A stretch of 13,063 nt of DNA, taken from the NCBI GenBank assembly GCA_027576995.1, contig JANBQC010000709.1:1-13063 (forward strand). Direction: 5' to 3'. This document shows positions 1 to 9,541 of this stretch, in pieces. The first letter of the stretch is position 1. Every line of letters starts with the position of its first letter. The stretch comes from Dimargaris cristalligena. Lineage: Eukaryota > Kickxellomycota > Dimargaritomycetes > Dimargaritales > Dimargaritaceae. A model generated the notes under the pieces. The model was not told where the DNA came from and searched no databases. It saw only the letters and a program-made list of their open reading frames with translations. The position numbers and the translations under genes were made by a program.

Positions 1-77
1 CCAAGTTAAACTGTAACCCTCTCGCTCTTTCTCTAGACCAATAGTTAGAAATAAGTGGGGGCCATGAGCCAAGCACA
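1..77. repeat. Left terminal inverted repeat (77 bp, perfect)
   Basis: Bases 1-77 are the exact reverse complement of 12987-13063. Base by base, the match runs from the first nucleotide through the caca at 74-77 and stops abruptly at base 78 (c here, t expected from the other end). Beyond that there is no residual similarity. A perfect repeat ending sharply at 77, sitting on both extreme ends of the sequence, fits a de Bruijn graph overlap at k=77 better than a transposon or linear-plasmid terminus. It still implies that the same sequence is reached in inverted orientation on the two sides of this segment. Confidence 0.97.
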
Positions 78-2914
78 CCCGTGGAGATTAGTCCAAACTG
101 GCACCTCCCTGTATGTACTTGTTATGTAAAGCACAATATGAGTGACATTTGACTCGATTGTATAGGATTCTAAATGGTAGGTAGATGTGAAACTTGGTTG
201 GACCATCATATTTAACCAGTAGTATTTGCCTTCTCAGATATATTTTTTTTGCTATTCAGCCAGAATGGCCCCCTCCCGTATAATTCGCAATGTTTGGAAG
301 AGCAAACCAGCTTGTAAAGACATATTTTTTTCGATAATAATTTAATATTTCATTCCATGGCACTTCACGTCCGTTGGACTATTATCTAATTTGGTCATTT
401 TCACGCCTTGCATGGCTGCCATTTTGTTTGATAGTGTGTATCCATAGTTCGTCCTGCCCATATCACTGCTGCCCGCTGAGTATTTATTCGTATATTTTCC
501 CCTAAGCACCCGGTATATGTGTCTATGGAAGCGCACTATGATTGCCTCGTTTCCTACCAAAGTGCCAAGTAGACAATCCAAATCCTGAGTCGGTGATTAT
601 CTCTGTGTACACTCCCCCTCCCCCCCCCGCCCAGAACAGTGGCAAAGAAACGTTGCCCAGCCTGAGTGATTACCACTTGACCAAACATTCTTACCCACGG
701 CCGAGTCCAAGTGTATTCGAAGGCAATGTGATATATATCCAAAAATAAAATGAAATTCAGTGACCGTCAATCATGAGTGAAGGGTCAGGGTTTGTAGGTC
801 ATTGGCCCTTTTCCGTATCCACTAGTACTTGGCTAACCTAATATAGTTCGGGGGTGGCCCCGGCGAACCAGCCATCAACCACCCCCAAATGAATAGGGGG
901 CGCCAATACGACCAAGTCAGTGGAGCATAATCTAATCCAACGGCTAATTCGGTTTAAGTAGCAATTTGAAATGGTACCATTGTAGTTATTTTGTAGCCCG
1001 GGATCTTTTTCAATTGTGCTACTCATGGTACATGAACCGACATACATTGGGCTTTTGTCAGACTGAATCACGCCGTATTTGTATACACGAATGGGAAAAA
1101 GGAATACCGATTTTAGTAGTGTATGGATTGTTTATAAATCTGGTCTAAATAGAGTAATAATAAGTCAGTTTTTACTTAGAGGCCGTATAAACAATACGTC
1201 TTTACCCAACAAGTTGATTGATCAACATACTTCTTCCACTATAGAATCCATATCTAGTTATTTCCATCAACCCATTTTATCCATTTTCGTCTTAATATAT
1301 ATGTATATATGCCTATATGTGGGTGGAAGTGTGTATGGAATAGAGGGGGTATATAGGCCAGCCCTTATATCATCTACGGAAGTTTAAGGGCGAATATGGA
1401 TGCGTGGGTAAAATGAATGTTGTATTTTTCTTCACTATGGGGCATGGTGTACTGGCCTTAACAATGCCACATCTGATAATCTTCTTCCGAAAAGGCGCCC
1501 GTCCCTAACCCGCCTACGCTAAGTCCGGAAAACTTAGAATGAAATTATATATATATATAAGAGGGGAAATCGAGGTGAAGGATTCAGGAAACATCTACTT
1601 CAGTTAGTGGGCGATACATACCACACATAATGGAATTACGTTCGTAGTTGAATTCACACACTAGGTCAATATCCTAAAATCAAAGAGGGAAAATGTTGAT
1701 TTTTTTTTATTAAGAACTCTCTGTCCTGTCCAGCTTTCCCACCTACACGGTCATCGATGTTATTTGATCTTATTTTATTAGCAACAATGGGTGGTGTGAA
1801 CCGTTGATGGTAACAACAAATGTTCGGTGGGAGATAGGGGGTGTAAAACAATAGAAAAGATAGCTTATCGGTGGGATTGTCCTCACTCATCGTAAGCGGA
1901 AAAATGTATAGCCAGGAAAATTGGGGCAGGTGTAATGCAAAAATGTGTGATCCGGGGAGTATTGTATTTCAATAAAGGAGGCGTAATTGGCCTTTGGATT
2001 TCATGCGGAATACGATAGGGGAGTGGGTCTAATCAATGATGGCACTGTACCAATGGTAAAAGACGGGGTGAGCGGTGTTGAGACCAGCCCTCTTTAATGG
2101 GACTGGTGGTGTGGTTTAAGGTGAAATGGGGAGGAGATAGATAGGCCGGTGTATCATTTGGCGATTTCAGTGCCACAATACAGCATCCATGTCGAATAGA
2201 AGTGTGGACATAACTGGGCCAAGTAGGACGGAGTCAAATGATATTAGATAAACTCGCCAAACTGAATACACGGAAGTCATTCACGAAATTCCTCGGTACG
2301 GCTCTATCAGCTGGAAGGCACCACGTCCCCTGCCCTGTACGCTAGATCCTGCTCTCCATCCGCCATACTGGTTTGACAAAAGCCCTACATGGTGTTGTTG
2401 TTCTGATAGGATTCGGAATTCTACCCCCCTTTTAACCGGGGGTTGGTACGCCTTTTGGAATACCCTGTCTTAGTTATCTCCTTCACTTAGGTGTCCTCTC
2501 CCTTCCTTCCCAATCCGGTGACATTAACAGTGTTTTTGTGCGCGCAGAGTACTGGAAGTCACCTTGGATAAACATGCCATCCTTTTACGCCCATTAACGA
2601 GGTAGCCCCGCTGGGGCCCAATATCAGGGGGATCATTAGAACCGAACAACGCTACTAAGCAGGCGTTCGACCATGTACTATGCTACCCGACCCAGCCACT
2701 ATGTAAGCCATGCGGGTGGGGGAGACTGCATAGTAGAAATATGTCTAATTGCGGCAAATATTATGAAACCAATGGATGGACCCAAACTGAAGCAAGCTGC
2801 ATTTCCGTTCAAAAGGGCATATTCACCATACCAGGCCGAAGGTCCTTGATTGCTGGGTTAGCAAAATGCCCTAAAGAATTCGAAACCCCCTGCCCTTCAT
2901 GCCGTTACTGAGTG
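78..2914. other. Gene-empty AT-leaning region with simple repeats
   Basis: No stretch here gives a recognisable protein on either strand. The open frames are short, lack conserved motifs and are frequently interrupted. Visible items are a C5-T-C9 run at 614-628, a (TA)7 microsatellite at 1546-1559, and small GC-rich hairpins at 2423-2443 (ACCCCC/GGGGGT) and 2605-2617 (GCCCC/GGGGC). No tRNA B-box, rRNA or snRNA signature was noticed. Isolated short exons of an unrecognised gene cannot be excluded, because the velvet gene further right shows that exons of under 100 bp separated by long introns occur here. Confidence 0.6.
1546..1559. repeat. (TA)7 microsatellite
   Basis: Seven tandem TA units in a noncoding region. 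It is likely length-polymorphic and has no visible functional context. Confidence 0.8.
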
Positions 2915-2963
2915 TCTCTCCCCCTCCTTCCTCCAATGTGAAGGAAGAAAAGAGGGGGAGAGA
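2915..2963. repeat. Long purine/pyrimidine hairpin
   Basis: TCTCTCCCCCTC at 2915-2926 is perfectly complementary to GAGGGGGAGAGA at 2952-2963, giving a 12-bp stem. Inside it CTTCC (2927-2931) can pair with GGAAG (2943-2947) after a 4-nt A bulge, leaving a loop of about 11 nt. One arm is all pyrimidine and the other all purine. It lies in the gene-empty region, so no host transcript can be named. It could form a DNA cruciform, an RNA hairpin, or simply be a decayed inverted repeat. Confidence 0.75.
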
Positions 2964-4007
2964 AAGATGAGATGAAGCGAAATTTCAGGAAATCCTCTGT
3001 CCCCACGGCTGGGAAAGTCCTCTTCCCCCCATCCCGAATTACCCGATTTCATTCCTCCGGTGAACCCAATTTAAGCCTCCACACTGTTTATGTATTGTAA
3101 TACCATTATTAAGGATCCGCGGCTGCGATTATCATTTCACCTACGGTGTTTCACTCCTTACGTATTATTGGACCTCCGCATATCCTTTTCCCTTCCCATC
3201 TACATTCTCTACACCTACATGAATCACCCGGTTCATCCACAGAGATGTGTAGTAGAGTTTGGTATGAAGTGTTTCAGCTCATCCGGCTGTATCTATTTGT
3301 CTATAGCGACGGATACGATCAACGGTGTTTTGGCTGAAAGGGCCGCGCAAGTCGCACAAATGGGAAAGGCCAGTGGCTAGCTAGGGCGTAGTAAGCCAAT
3401 AGAAAAAATGGAATGGCGTATTGTATCGGTTACATAGGTCCTTTGACCAACCTACACTAAACTACAGTTATGGTACATTGTTATATCCCCCCCCCCGCTT
3501 TCTGACATCATACTTTGTAGCTGGTTTACATATGCGATGGACTATATAGTTGAACCACAAAGTGGTGCGGGCCTGACGAGGGTGCGACGTGGGGGGTAGG
3601 TAGGCATGAGGGGGGGGGGGTGGCCTGGTGCGCTTTTACCCGCCAAATGACCATTGACCTGCTGCATCAAGGGATCAGTATGTACAGTCGAGTAGGGCGA
3701 ACCGGCAGGAGTATCAAACCAGAGGATAAATGAACGGGTATTGTTGGTGAGGAGGGGCTATCACCCATCCGGGTAGATTTGATTTGTGAACTGGTGGGTG
3801 TCTGTGTACTACAGGCTAGACAAGTGAAGGCACCTCTCCTCAGTCGGTGCCACCAACTATTCCCCCCTATTTTCCTAGACGGGTGGTCTTGGCTGGGCCT
3901 ATCGCCCTTTTGGCTCAAGGTCACATTCCCCTCTCTTACCTTATTCGGTTGCCAAAGGGTTTAACCTTCCACTTGGTCCGAAGAAAATGCTAAAGAGTTT
4001 ATTCACC

Positions 4008-4030
4008 TTTTTTTTTTGGGGGGGGGGGGG
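4008..4030. repeat. T10-G13 homopolymer junction
   Basis: Ten T followed directly by thirteen G, the longest of several homopolymer G or C runs in the left third of the window. Runs this long are prone to length error in sequencing, so the exact count is uncertain. Confidence 0.85.
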
Positions 4031-5828
4031 TTTCCTATTTTGTACAGTGGGCCTAGATAAAAGGCTGGGATTGTGGGTGTGGGTTTAGGAAAACAGGGTG
4101 CGGGGATTTCGCCCCACTGGCCGCAGGGATGAGTCTAAAATTAGTGTACTATCCTGGCTGGCTGAAATTCCCCTTATTTAACCTTGAATGGGAAGTGATG
4201 TAAGGGGGGGGTATCAACAGCCAATTCTTCGGGCCGGTTTGGAGGAAAGTGATAGATATATCGATATATGGGGCTTTCTGACCGGACCAACGAGAAAAAG
4301 GAGATGGTGGGGTTTGGGCACGTTGCAATTAACCCTCCTTACTGCATTCCCTGCGCTGTCATCGGGTGACAGAAGTAATAACCAAGCCACGTTAATGACC
4401 CACCCCACAGACTATCCCCATCCCAACTCAACTCGTCGTTAGGATAGGACAAGACCCCACATGGATACCGCAGACTAAGCAGGGATGCCTTTGTGGCCCC
4501 TAGTGAGCGAAGCAGCATGATGGGTATTGCTATTTCCGATCCATACGAATACACTTGGGCTGATCCCTGGCTCTTTTCCATTGAATTACTCGCCTGGCAG
4601 GTCGTGGGGAGGACAAGGTGTAGTGAGTGAGAGGAGACACGGGACTCAGCTAGTTGAATAATATGGCGAATATACGGGTCAAAAGTAGCGGAAACAGGGA
4701 CCTCCCATTACCCAAAGACCTACTTTCTCCAATCGGACTCCCCCTCGCCCTATATACGGCTATTATGCCATACCAATAACGCCCTCATACACAACACTCC
4801 TCTGTTGGTTGGTCGAGGGCTCTAGTATCCACCCACGTGCTGTGAGGATGGCGGGGCCTCAGTGGCAGCATATAGGCTATACCACTCTAACCCTCTTGAC
4901 TATATGCATCGGCATTGCCCTTGGGTATATATATAAACCCCACCTGGCCTCATTCCGCGCCATGGCTACCTTCCTTCTTTCTTTCACCCTAACTCCAATA
5001 CTCCTCCGTTTCATTAACGGATTGCCGTTTTTGTGCTCCTCCGTCCCTCCCACACATATCCATACACACTCACCCACTGTCATTGGGTTCTTCCTTGCTA
5101 CCTTTCGGCCTGTCTACCATTAATTTCGCTGATTGCGGAGCTCAACCTCTATTCACTGGGTACGTCGTTTCCCTGCCTTTTTCTACTTGAGAGTGTCAAA
5201 TAATCGATCCGCTTTTCTCAATCCACACGAGTGGTAGTCAGGTATTTTCACAGGCTGTCGATTCTCGAAACTCCCCACGCCCTGCTCGTTCGTCAATCAA
5301 CCTAAATTTGCCTTGCTGTAAGAATATACTATATACAAGAGAGTAGGTTTATATATATGCGCTGTATTGGACTTGGCTTTATTTAACCCAGCAGGCCAGT
5401 GCCCTCCAGACTTGCACATTTTCCTGGGTTTCTCTGCTCTAGTCAGGTGATGGTGGTACCCCCAGTAGTGGCGGCCATTTATTACATTTCGTTCATCCCA
5501 TTTTTACGCTACGTCCACTAAAAATACGGTTGATTACATTGCGACTGGCGGGGTGTCCCTGTGCTGTTCATTTCCGGCTTCTATTAGGTGTTTTTTTATC
5601 GCGTACATACTGAACAGGAAACCTATCACCAACTCCTTCATCTACTTGCACGCTCACGGACCAGCCCCGGCTTATGTTACAAAGTCCCACCCTCGGGCTC
5701 TTAGCGTACTTCCCTCCCCGCCCCTTGGCTTCCTTTTAGACCCAGACTCTCCTTCGTTCATAGTACCAAGCCGCATATTAATGCCGCCCGCTCGTTCATT
5801 TTGAACAGACTGTTTGCCTCTCCACTAC

Positions 5829-5904
5829 ACCTCCCGCTCTTTCTTTCACTCTGTCTCTTTCTTTTCTTTTCCCTCCCATTTTCTCTCCCTCGTCCTCTCC
5901 CTTA
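5829..5904 (+). promoter_or_regulatory. Pyrimidine-rich tract upstream of the velvet gene
   Basis: About 75 bases that are almost entirely C and T on the coding strand, 228-303 bp before the velvet start codon. Pyrimidine-rich stretches near transcription start sites are a common feature of fungal promoters. No clear TATA box lies at a normal distance upstream, so this may be a CT-type rather than TATA-type promoter. That role is inferred from position and composition only. Confidence 0.4.
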
Positions 5905-6131
5905 ACTGTATACTCGCCCTTTTTATTTATCTCGGTGACCCTGTTTCATTTTCTTTGTTACAATATTGTGGGGGTCTATTCACCCACTACTCGCCAATTT
6001 TGTTCAGCTTCTCGGGTCCCGCTCTTCACCCCCCCTGAATTGCCCCCTTCGCTTCCCAGTTGACCCCGCCACAGCCCTATTTCAATCGCACTCCTTTACC
6101 CGTGTCTTAACTCCGTTAACTTTGGCTTCTA

Positions 6132-8746
6132 ATGAACCCGAGCGGCTCTTTCAATCCACCGACCGACCGTCAGTATGAACTGAACGTTGTGCAGAACCCA
6201 GTGCGGGCGCGCATGTGCGGCTTCGGCGAAAAGGACCGGCGTCCCATCGACCCCCCTCCAGTGGTTCGTCTGGATGTCTACGATGAATACGGCAACTTAG
6301 TGGAGGATACCGAAGACATTTCCAGTTTTGTATGTCTGGTCACCATTTGGTCCCATAATAAAACCATGGACTGCAGTGTGGTCGTTAACCCGTCGTCAGT
6401 GCCTTCACAGCCAAGCTTCCCTAGCTCCTCGGTCATTTCGCTCAATGACCCCTCCCATACTCGGAACTTGGTGGGTTCCACCGTGGCCTCCGCCCAGCTC
6501 TTACAGGACTTAGACGGCCACAGCCGCACTTTCTTTATCTTCCCTGACCTAGCGGTACGGACAGAGGGCCAATTTACGCTTCGATTCATATTTACCAGTC
6601 TGCTTAGGTAAGTCCCTTACTGACCATTGCTACGTCCTGTCCCGCACTTCGGTTGACGATAGTATACCTGATTTTATTCATACGTGGTTAATTTTGGTAC
6701 GTGCGGGAGGTGTGCTGAATTCTGGGTGGCTTCTTGAAGGAGAGTGGGTGCGCTGACAGCGGGCACGAATGAAATAGGATGGAGTACCCGTCAGCTCGGC
6801 TGTGCCACTAATCCACTCAGCGGTCCTTTTTTTTCGGACCATACGTATTTTTTCCCCGAAGGCTTAATATACGCGCGGGCCATTATTTTGCAGCCAGGAC
6901 CATCTTGTCTTTCCCATGCTCATCTTGAATCATACCAGCTAGTCTTGTGAAGAAATATGATCAATTATCCGTTCAGCACCGCTGCTATAAGCCCTTTTCC
7001 CCCCTTGATCCTTCCTTTTTGGCACGCTGTCAGTCATCTTTCTCTAATAATCACCAAGTGAGCCGCTCATCCCCGCTGAATCACAGGGAGGGATGTAATA
7101 TATAGGGGAGGGAGGTGGTTCACTCTATTCGTGTGATTTTCCTTTAATACGCATCCTCTCTGCCTTATGGGCCGTTCTTATTTGCTATATTTAGACTCAG
7201 TTGGATTATTGGACTACCTTTCCCCATCCACCAATGGGGGATGTCTATTCATGGCGGCGACCATTTTCATTATGTCCCATTTTCCCCCTCCAGTTGTCCC
7301 ATGATTATCCCTTTCAACACGTTTCTTATTCGTGTCCCATGACAATGGAAAGCTAAGTGGCCGCCCAAACGAGTCCCCGCTCATTTCCATTTCCACTTGG
7401 CCAACCCGCTTTTTGTCGTTATATCCAGTCCACCTCTTTCTCCCTCTCCCACACACCCTCGCGCCACCCGTGCGCGACCTCCTTCAGCCACTATCCGGCC
7501 CCCATCCCAGTTATTGGTTCCGTCTATGATATATAAGGCAAATCGCCGCACCAGTGGGTGGGGAGTATACATTACCGGAGTGTTGACCCATGTTGGCTGA
7601 TTCCTTACTTAGTCAACTGCTTGGAAAGGGAAAGTGGATCATCGCCTCTTCCACTATTGCCATGTAACGAACCCGACTTTGTTTGAGACTGGGTCTTGCC
7701 AGTGTGTGTACTTCCCCCCGTGCGGTGTTTCCCAATCCTTCTATCCATACATTAAATGGGTGGCATGTTTAGATTCCATGGTGGAAGTTAACAAGTGGCC
7801 TTTTGATGTGGGTGGTGCAGGGTTGGTTTACATCATTCTCTGATGCTGTGTAGGTTGTCTGGGTTACCCACGGTCTGCTGGGGTGGTGCGGGGAAATCCA
7901 AGGTTGAATGGGAGGGGATCTGCCATGTGAGGGCAATTCTAGGAGTGGGGTTTTACTACTGTCCAGGGCGGATAGGTGGTGGGCCGTGTAAGCAGAACTG
8001 GGCATGTTTGTCTACATATGCCCACACCTATTTTTCTGATAGGAGCCATCTTTTTGACTGTCCCATTTTTTTAAATTATATCTTACTTTACTTTAAGCAA
8101 TGCTGGACTGGTTCCATGGTTCTGGATATTCCTTTTTTTTCTCCTCTGTTTTAACGCCGACTTTGGCAAGCAGCGTACTAAGAGTAGAGTGGGCCTTGGC
8201 TATTTCAATTATAACCAAAATTTAGGCAGTATGACTATTTTTAGTTTAAGGGCCACCCTCATACACCTTGAGCTACAATGATTTAACTGCAATGGCTAAC
8301 TAAGCTGCTCCCTGTACTGTTGACTCACTTGTATCATGACGTATACTCACCTATTTCATCTTCTTTCAACACTAACAGCGGATCAAATAGTCGGGATACA
8401 TCAGCTGATTGCCATGTCTTCTCCGAATCTTTCGAAGTATACTCCGCCAAAAAATTCCCCGGCATGACAGGTACATCTAATGCTACTAACCTGTATCACA
8501 TGGTTATACTAAGTAGGGTTAAACCACCCATTTCGTTCTTGAAAGTACAAATTACAAATATTGCCCCCTGTACTTTCAAACTCGTTAGTATACACATGGA
8601 GGCAGTGTCTAGTAGGAAAATCCTTTCTCACTTGTTTTATACTGGTATATTTATGCCTCAACCCTCTAGACTCAACCGATTTGTCACGGTGTTTCGCTGA
8701 CCAAGGAATCAAGATTCCGATTCGTAAAAAAGGCGGATCCAAATAA
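6132..8746 (+). CDS. Velvet-domain regulator (three exons, minimal VelB-like architecture)
   Basis: Modelled as join(6132-6607, 8391-8470, 8670-8746), 633 nt, 210 residues. Velvet proteins are fungal nuclear regulators with an NF-kappaB-like fold that dimerise, bind promoters and couple development to secondary metabolism. The domain is complete. NPVRARMCGFGEKDRRPIDPPP-type signature residues lie at about 22-43, FFIFPDLAVRTEGQFTLRF at 134-152, YSAKKFPGM at 176-184, and the terminal FADQGIKIPIRK block near the end. Exon 1 ends in AG before GTAAGT, exon 2 ends in G before GTACAT, and both joins are phase-consistent and restore family motifs. ATG 6132 is the first Met after an in-frame stop at 6117. 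Only about 12 residues precede the domain and about 6 follow it, so there is no separate activation or PEST region. A Ser/Pro-rich insertion (about 86-110) interrupts the domain. The protein could be VelB- or VosA-related; the paralogue is not assigned. Confidence 0.95.
6608..8390 (+). other. Intron 1 of the velvet gene (1,783 nt)
   Basis: It has a strong donor (AG|GTAAGT at 6608) and an acceptor AATAG at 8386-8390, with CTAAC (8372-8376) as branch point about 15 nt upstream. It falls between the LRF strand of the velvet domain and the HVFSESFEVYSAKKFPGM block. In the family these lie only a few residues apart, so no coding exon is expected inside. The interior is composition-biased: C/T-rich at about 6960-7560, then G-rich at about 7760-8000. 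Open frames inside (for example around 7843-8154) match nothing I know. Confidence 0.85.
8471..8669 (+). other. Intron 2 of the velvet gene (199 nt)
   Basis: Donor CAG|GTACAT at 8471 and acceptor CTCTAG at 8664-8669. Splicing joins a lone G from exon 2 to AC from exon 3 to form an Asp codon, and it fuses KKFPGMT to DSTDLSRCFADQG as expected for the velvet domain C-terminus. It contains an 11-bp inverted repeat (8539-8549 with 8569-8579). Confidence 0.9.
8539..8579 (+). repeat. 11-bp inverted repeat inside velvet intron 2
   Basis: TTGAAAGTACA (8539-8549) and TGTACTTTCAA (8569-8579) are perfectly complementary, separated by 19 nt. In the pre-mRNA this would form a hairpin in the middle of the 199-nt intron. 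Confidence 0.7.
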
Positions 8747-9050
8747 ACCCATCGATTCGTTATACCGCGGAAGATAACTGAGAGTATATTATTCATCTGT
8801 CCTCACGGCTTACCCCGTGTGCTGTTTAACCACCATTCCTGATTGGCTTTGTAGACATATTGTGCTGGCTTACTAGCATCATTTGCTTTTTTTTTTCTTA
8901 CAATATGTATATTTCTTTACCGTTACCAGGCTACAGAATCAATTGCCACCCAGGGGGGTGGTTGGACTATCTTCTTAAACTCATACCTTTCCTCCTCTGA
9001 CATACATATTAACCTTTAAAAAGTTGCCAGTCTTTTAGCCCTTCATTTTC

Positions 9051-9068
9051 AACCTCAATTTTGAGGTT
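9051..9068. repeat. 18-bp palindrome between convergent genes
   Basis: AACCTCAA-TT-TTGAGGTT: two 8-bp complementary arms around a 2-nt centre. As DNA it could be a dimeric protein site; as RNA the loop would be too tight without opening one or two pairs. Confidence 0.7.
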
Positions 9069-9494
9069 ATTGTCAAATTATATTTTATTATTGTCATAGT
9101 TGAGCAAAATAATCATTACGAAATGAGGGACCATGTCCTATTGATGTCTAATGAATAATATATCTATCACTGCTATTTAATGGCCACTTAATTGCCGCTG
9201 CATCACATGGAAACATTTCTTGTTGGAAACGCGGACATCACCCACCCAGTTGAGGTTAAGTCCTTAATATTCTTATTCCCCCGTCCCCTCCGTTTCCCGT
9301 AACAATGGTCATTCAATCTACACACCATGGAACTAAATAAGAAGGGGCATACGCTCCCTTGGCGGCTTTTCTCTCATGTTCTTTTGTTCAGGGGATTATT
9401 AAGCTTGCGACTTCCATACAGATTATTATCTAACCGACCTATCGTTAGCGGTATAAGCGTATATTACCTCACCATGCCTCTTTTTATATATATA

Positions 9495-9500
9495 TTTATT
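9495..9500 (-). promoter_or_regulatory. Candidate poly(A) signal of mad1
   Basis: AATAAA on the minus strand, about 42 nt downstream of the mad1 stop codon, followed by a TA-rich stretch (9481-9494). Spacing and orientation fit a 3' end-processing signal. AATAAA is only loosely conserved in fungi. Confidence 0.4.
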
Positions 9501-9541
9501 TCCATACAAGTCTACTAAAGTCACTGTGGATGTTGGTTATT

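Larger units (their letters stand above)
2964..6131. other. Region upstream of the velvet gene without a defensible gene
   Basis: I see no conserved protein on either strand. The region holds long homopolymer runs (C10 at 3487-3496, G11 at 3610-3620, T10 then G13 at 4008-4030, G8 at 4204-4211). It also holds a 14-bp self-complementary AT/TCGA palindrome at 4256-4269 and TATA-like boxes at 4926-4939 (+) and 5346-5358 (-). The last 300 bp before the velvet start codon become strongly pyrimidine-rich. The 3' part presumably includes the velvet promoter and 5' leader, but the transcription start cannot be placed. Confidence 0.55.
8747..9541. other. Intergenic space between convergent velvet and mad1 genes
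   Basis: About 795 bp with no protein-coding signal, AT-rich and with several poly-T runs (for example T10 at 8887-8896). It presumably contains both 3' UTRs. It carries a GC hairpin (CCACCC/GGGTGG, 8946-8961) and an 18-bp near-perfect palindrome (9051-9068). No snoRNA or tRNA was recognised. An AATAAA at 8742-8747 overlaps the velvet stop codon and is unlikely to be that gene's functional poly(A) signal. Confidence 0.6.

Noticed and set aside
2525..2604. Possible small exon: branch-like ATTAAC, pyrimidine/GT stretch and GCGCAG acceptor, followed by an 18-codon frame ending at a GAG|GTAGCC donor.
   Set aside because: The splice signals are short and common, and the encoded peptide is not recognisable. 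No neighbouring exons could be joined to it.
3090..3380. Plus-strand open frame whose last 25 residues (around LAERAAQVAQMGKASG) look somewhat protein-like, with a possible TCTATAG acceptor just before.
   Set aside because: The upstream part looks random, no partner exon or family motif was found, and the segment is too short to judge.
4848..5123. Open frame of 91 residues with two hydrophobic segments, possible small membrane protein on the plus strand.
   Set aside because: It starts at an ATG in decent context, but it matches no family I know, contains a TATA-like run within the first hydrophobic segment, and its codon use does not stand out like that of the two real genes. A frame of this length is expected by chance in 6 kb; transcript evidence would be needed.
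78..6131. tRNA, 5S rRNA or snRNA genes in the gene-empty region.
   Set aside because: I looked for B-box-like GTTCGA motifs and familiar snRNA starts. The few partial matches lacked an A box, acceptor stem or any paired structure.
7843..8154. 103-residue open frame inside velvet intron 1 (nested gene?).
   Set aside because: Its residues show no motif or regular pattern, and it lies in a G-rich biased stretch that produces open frames by composition.
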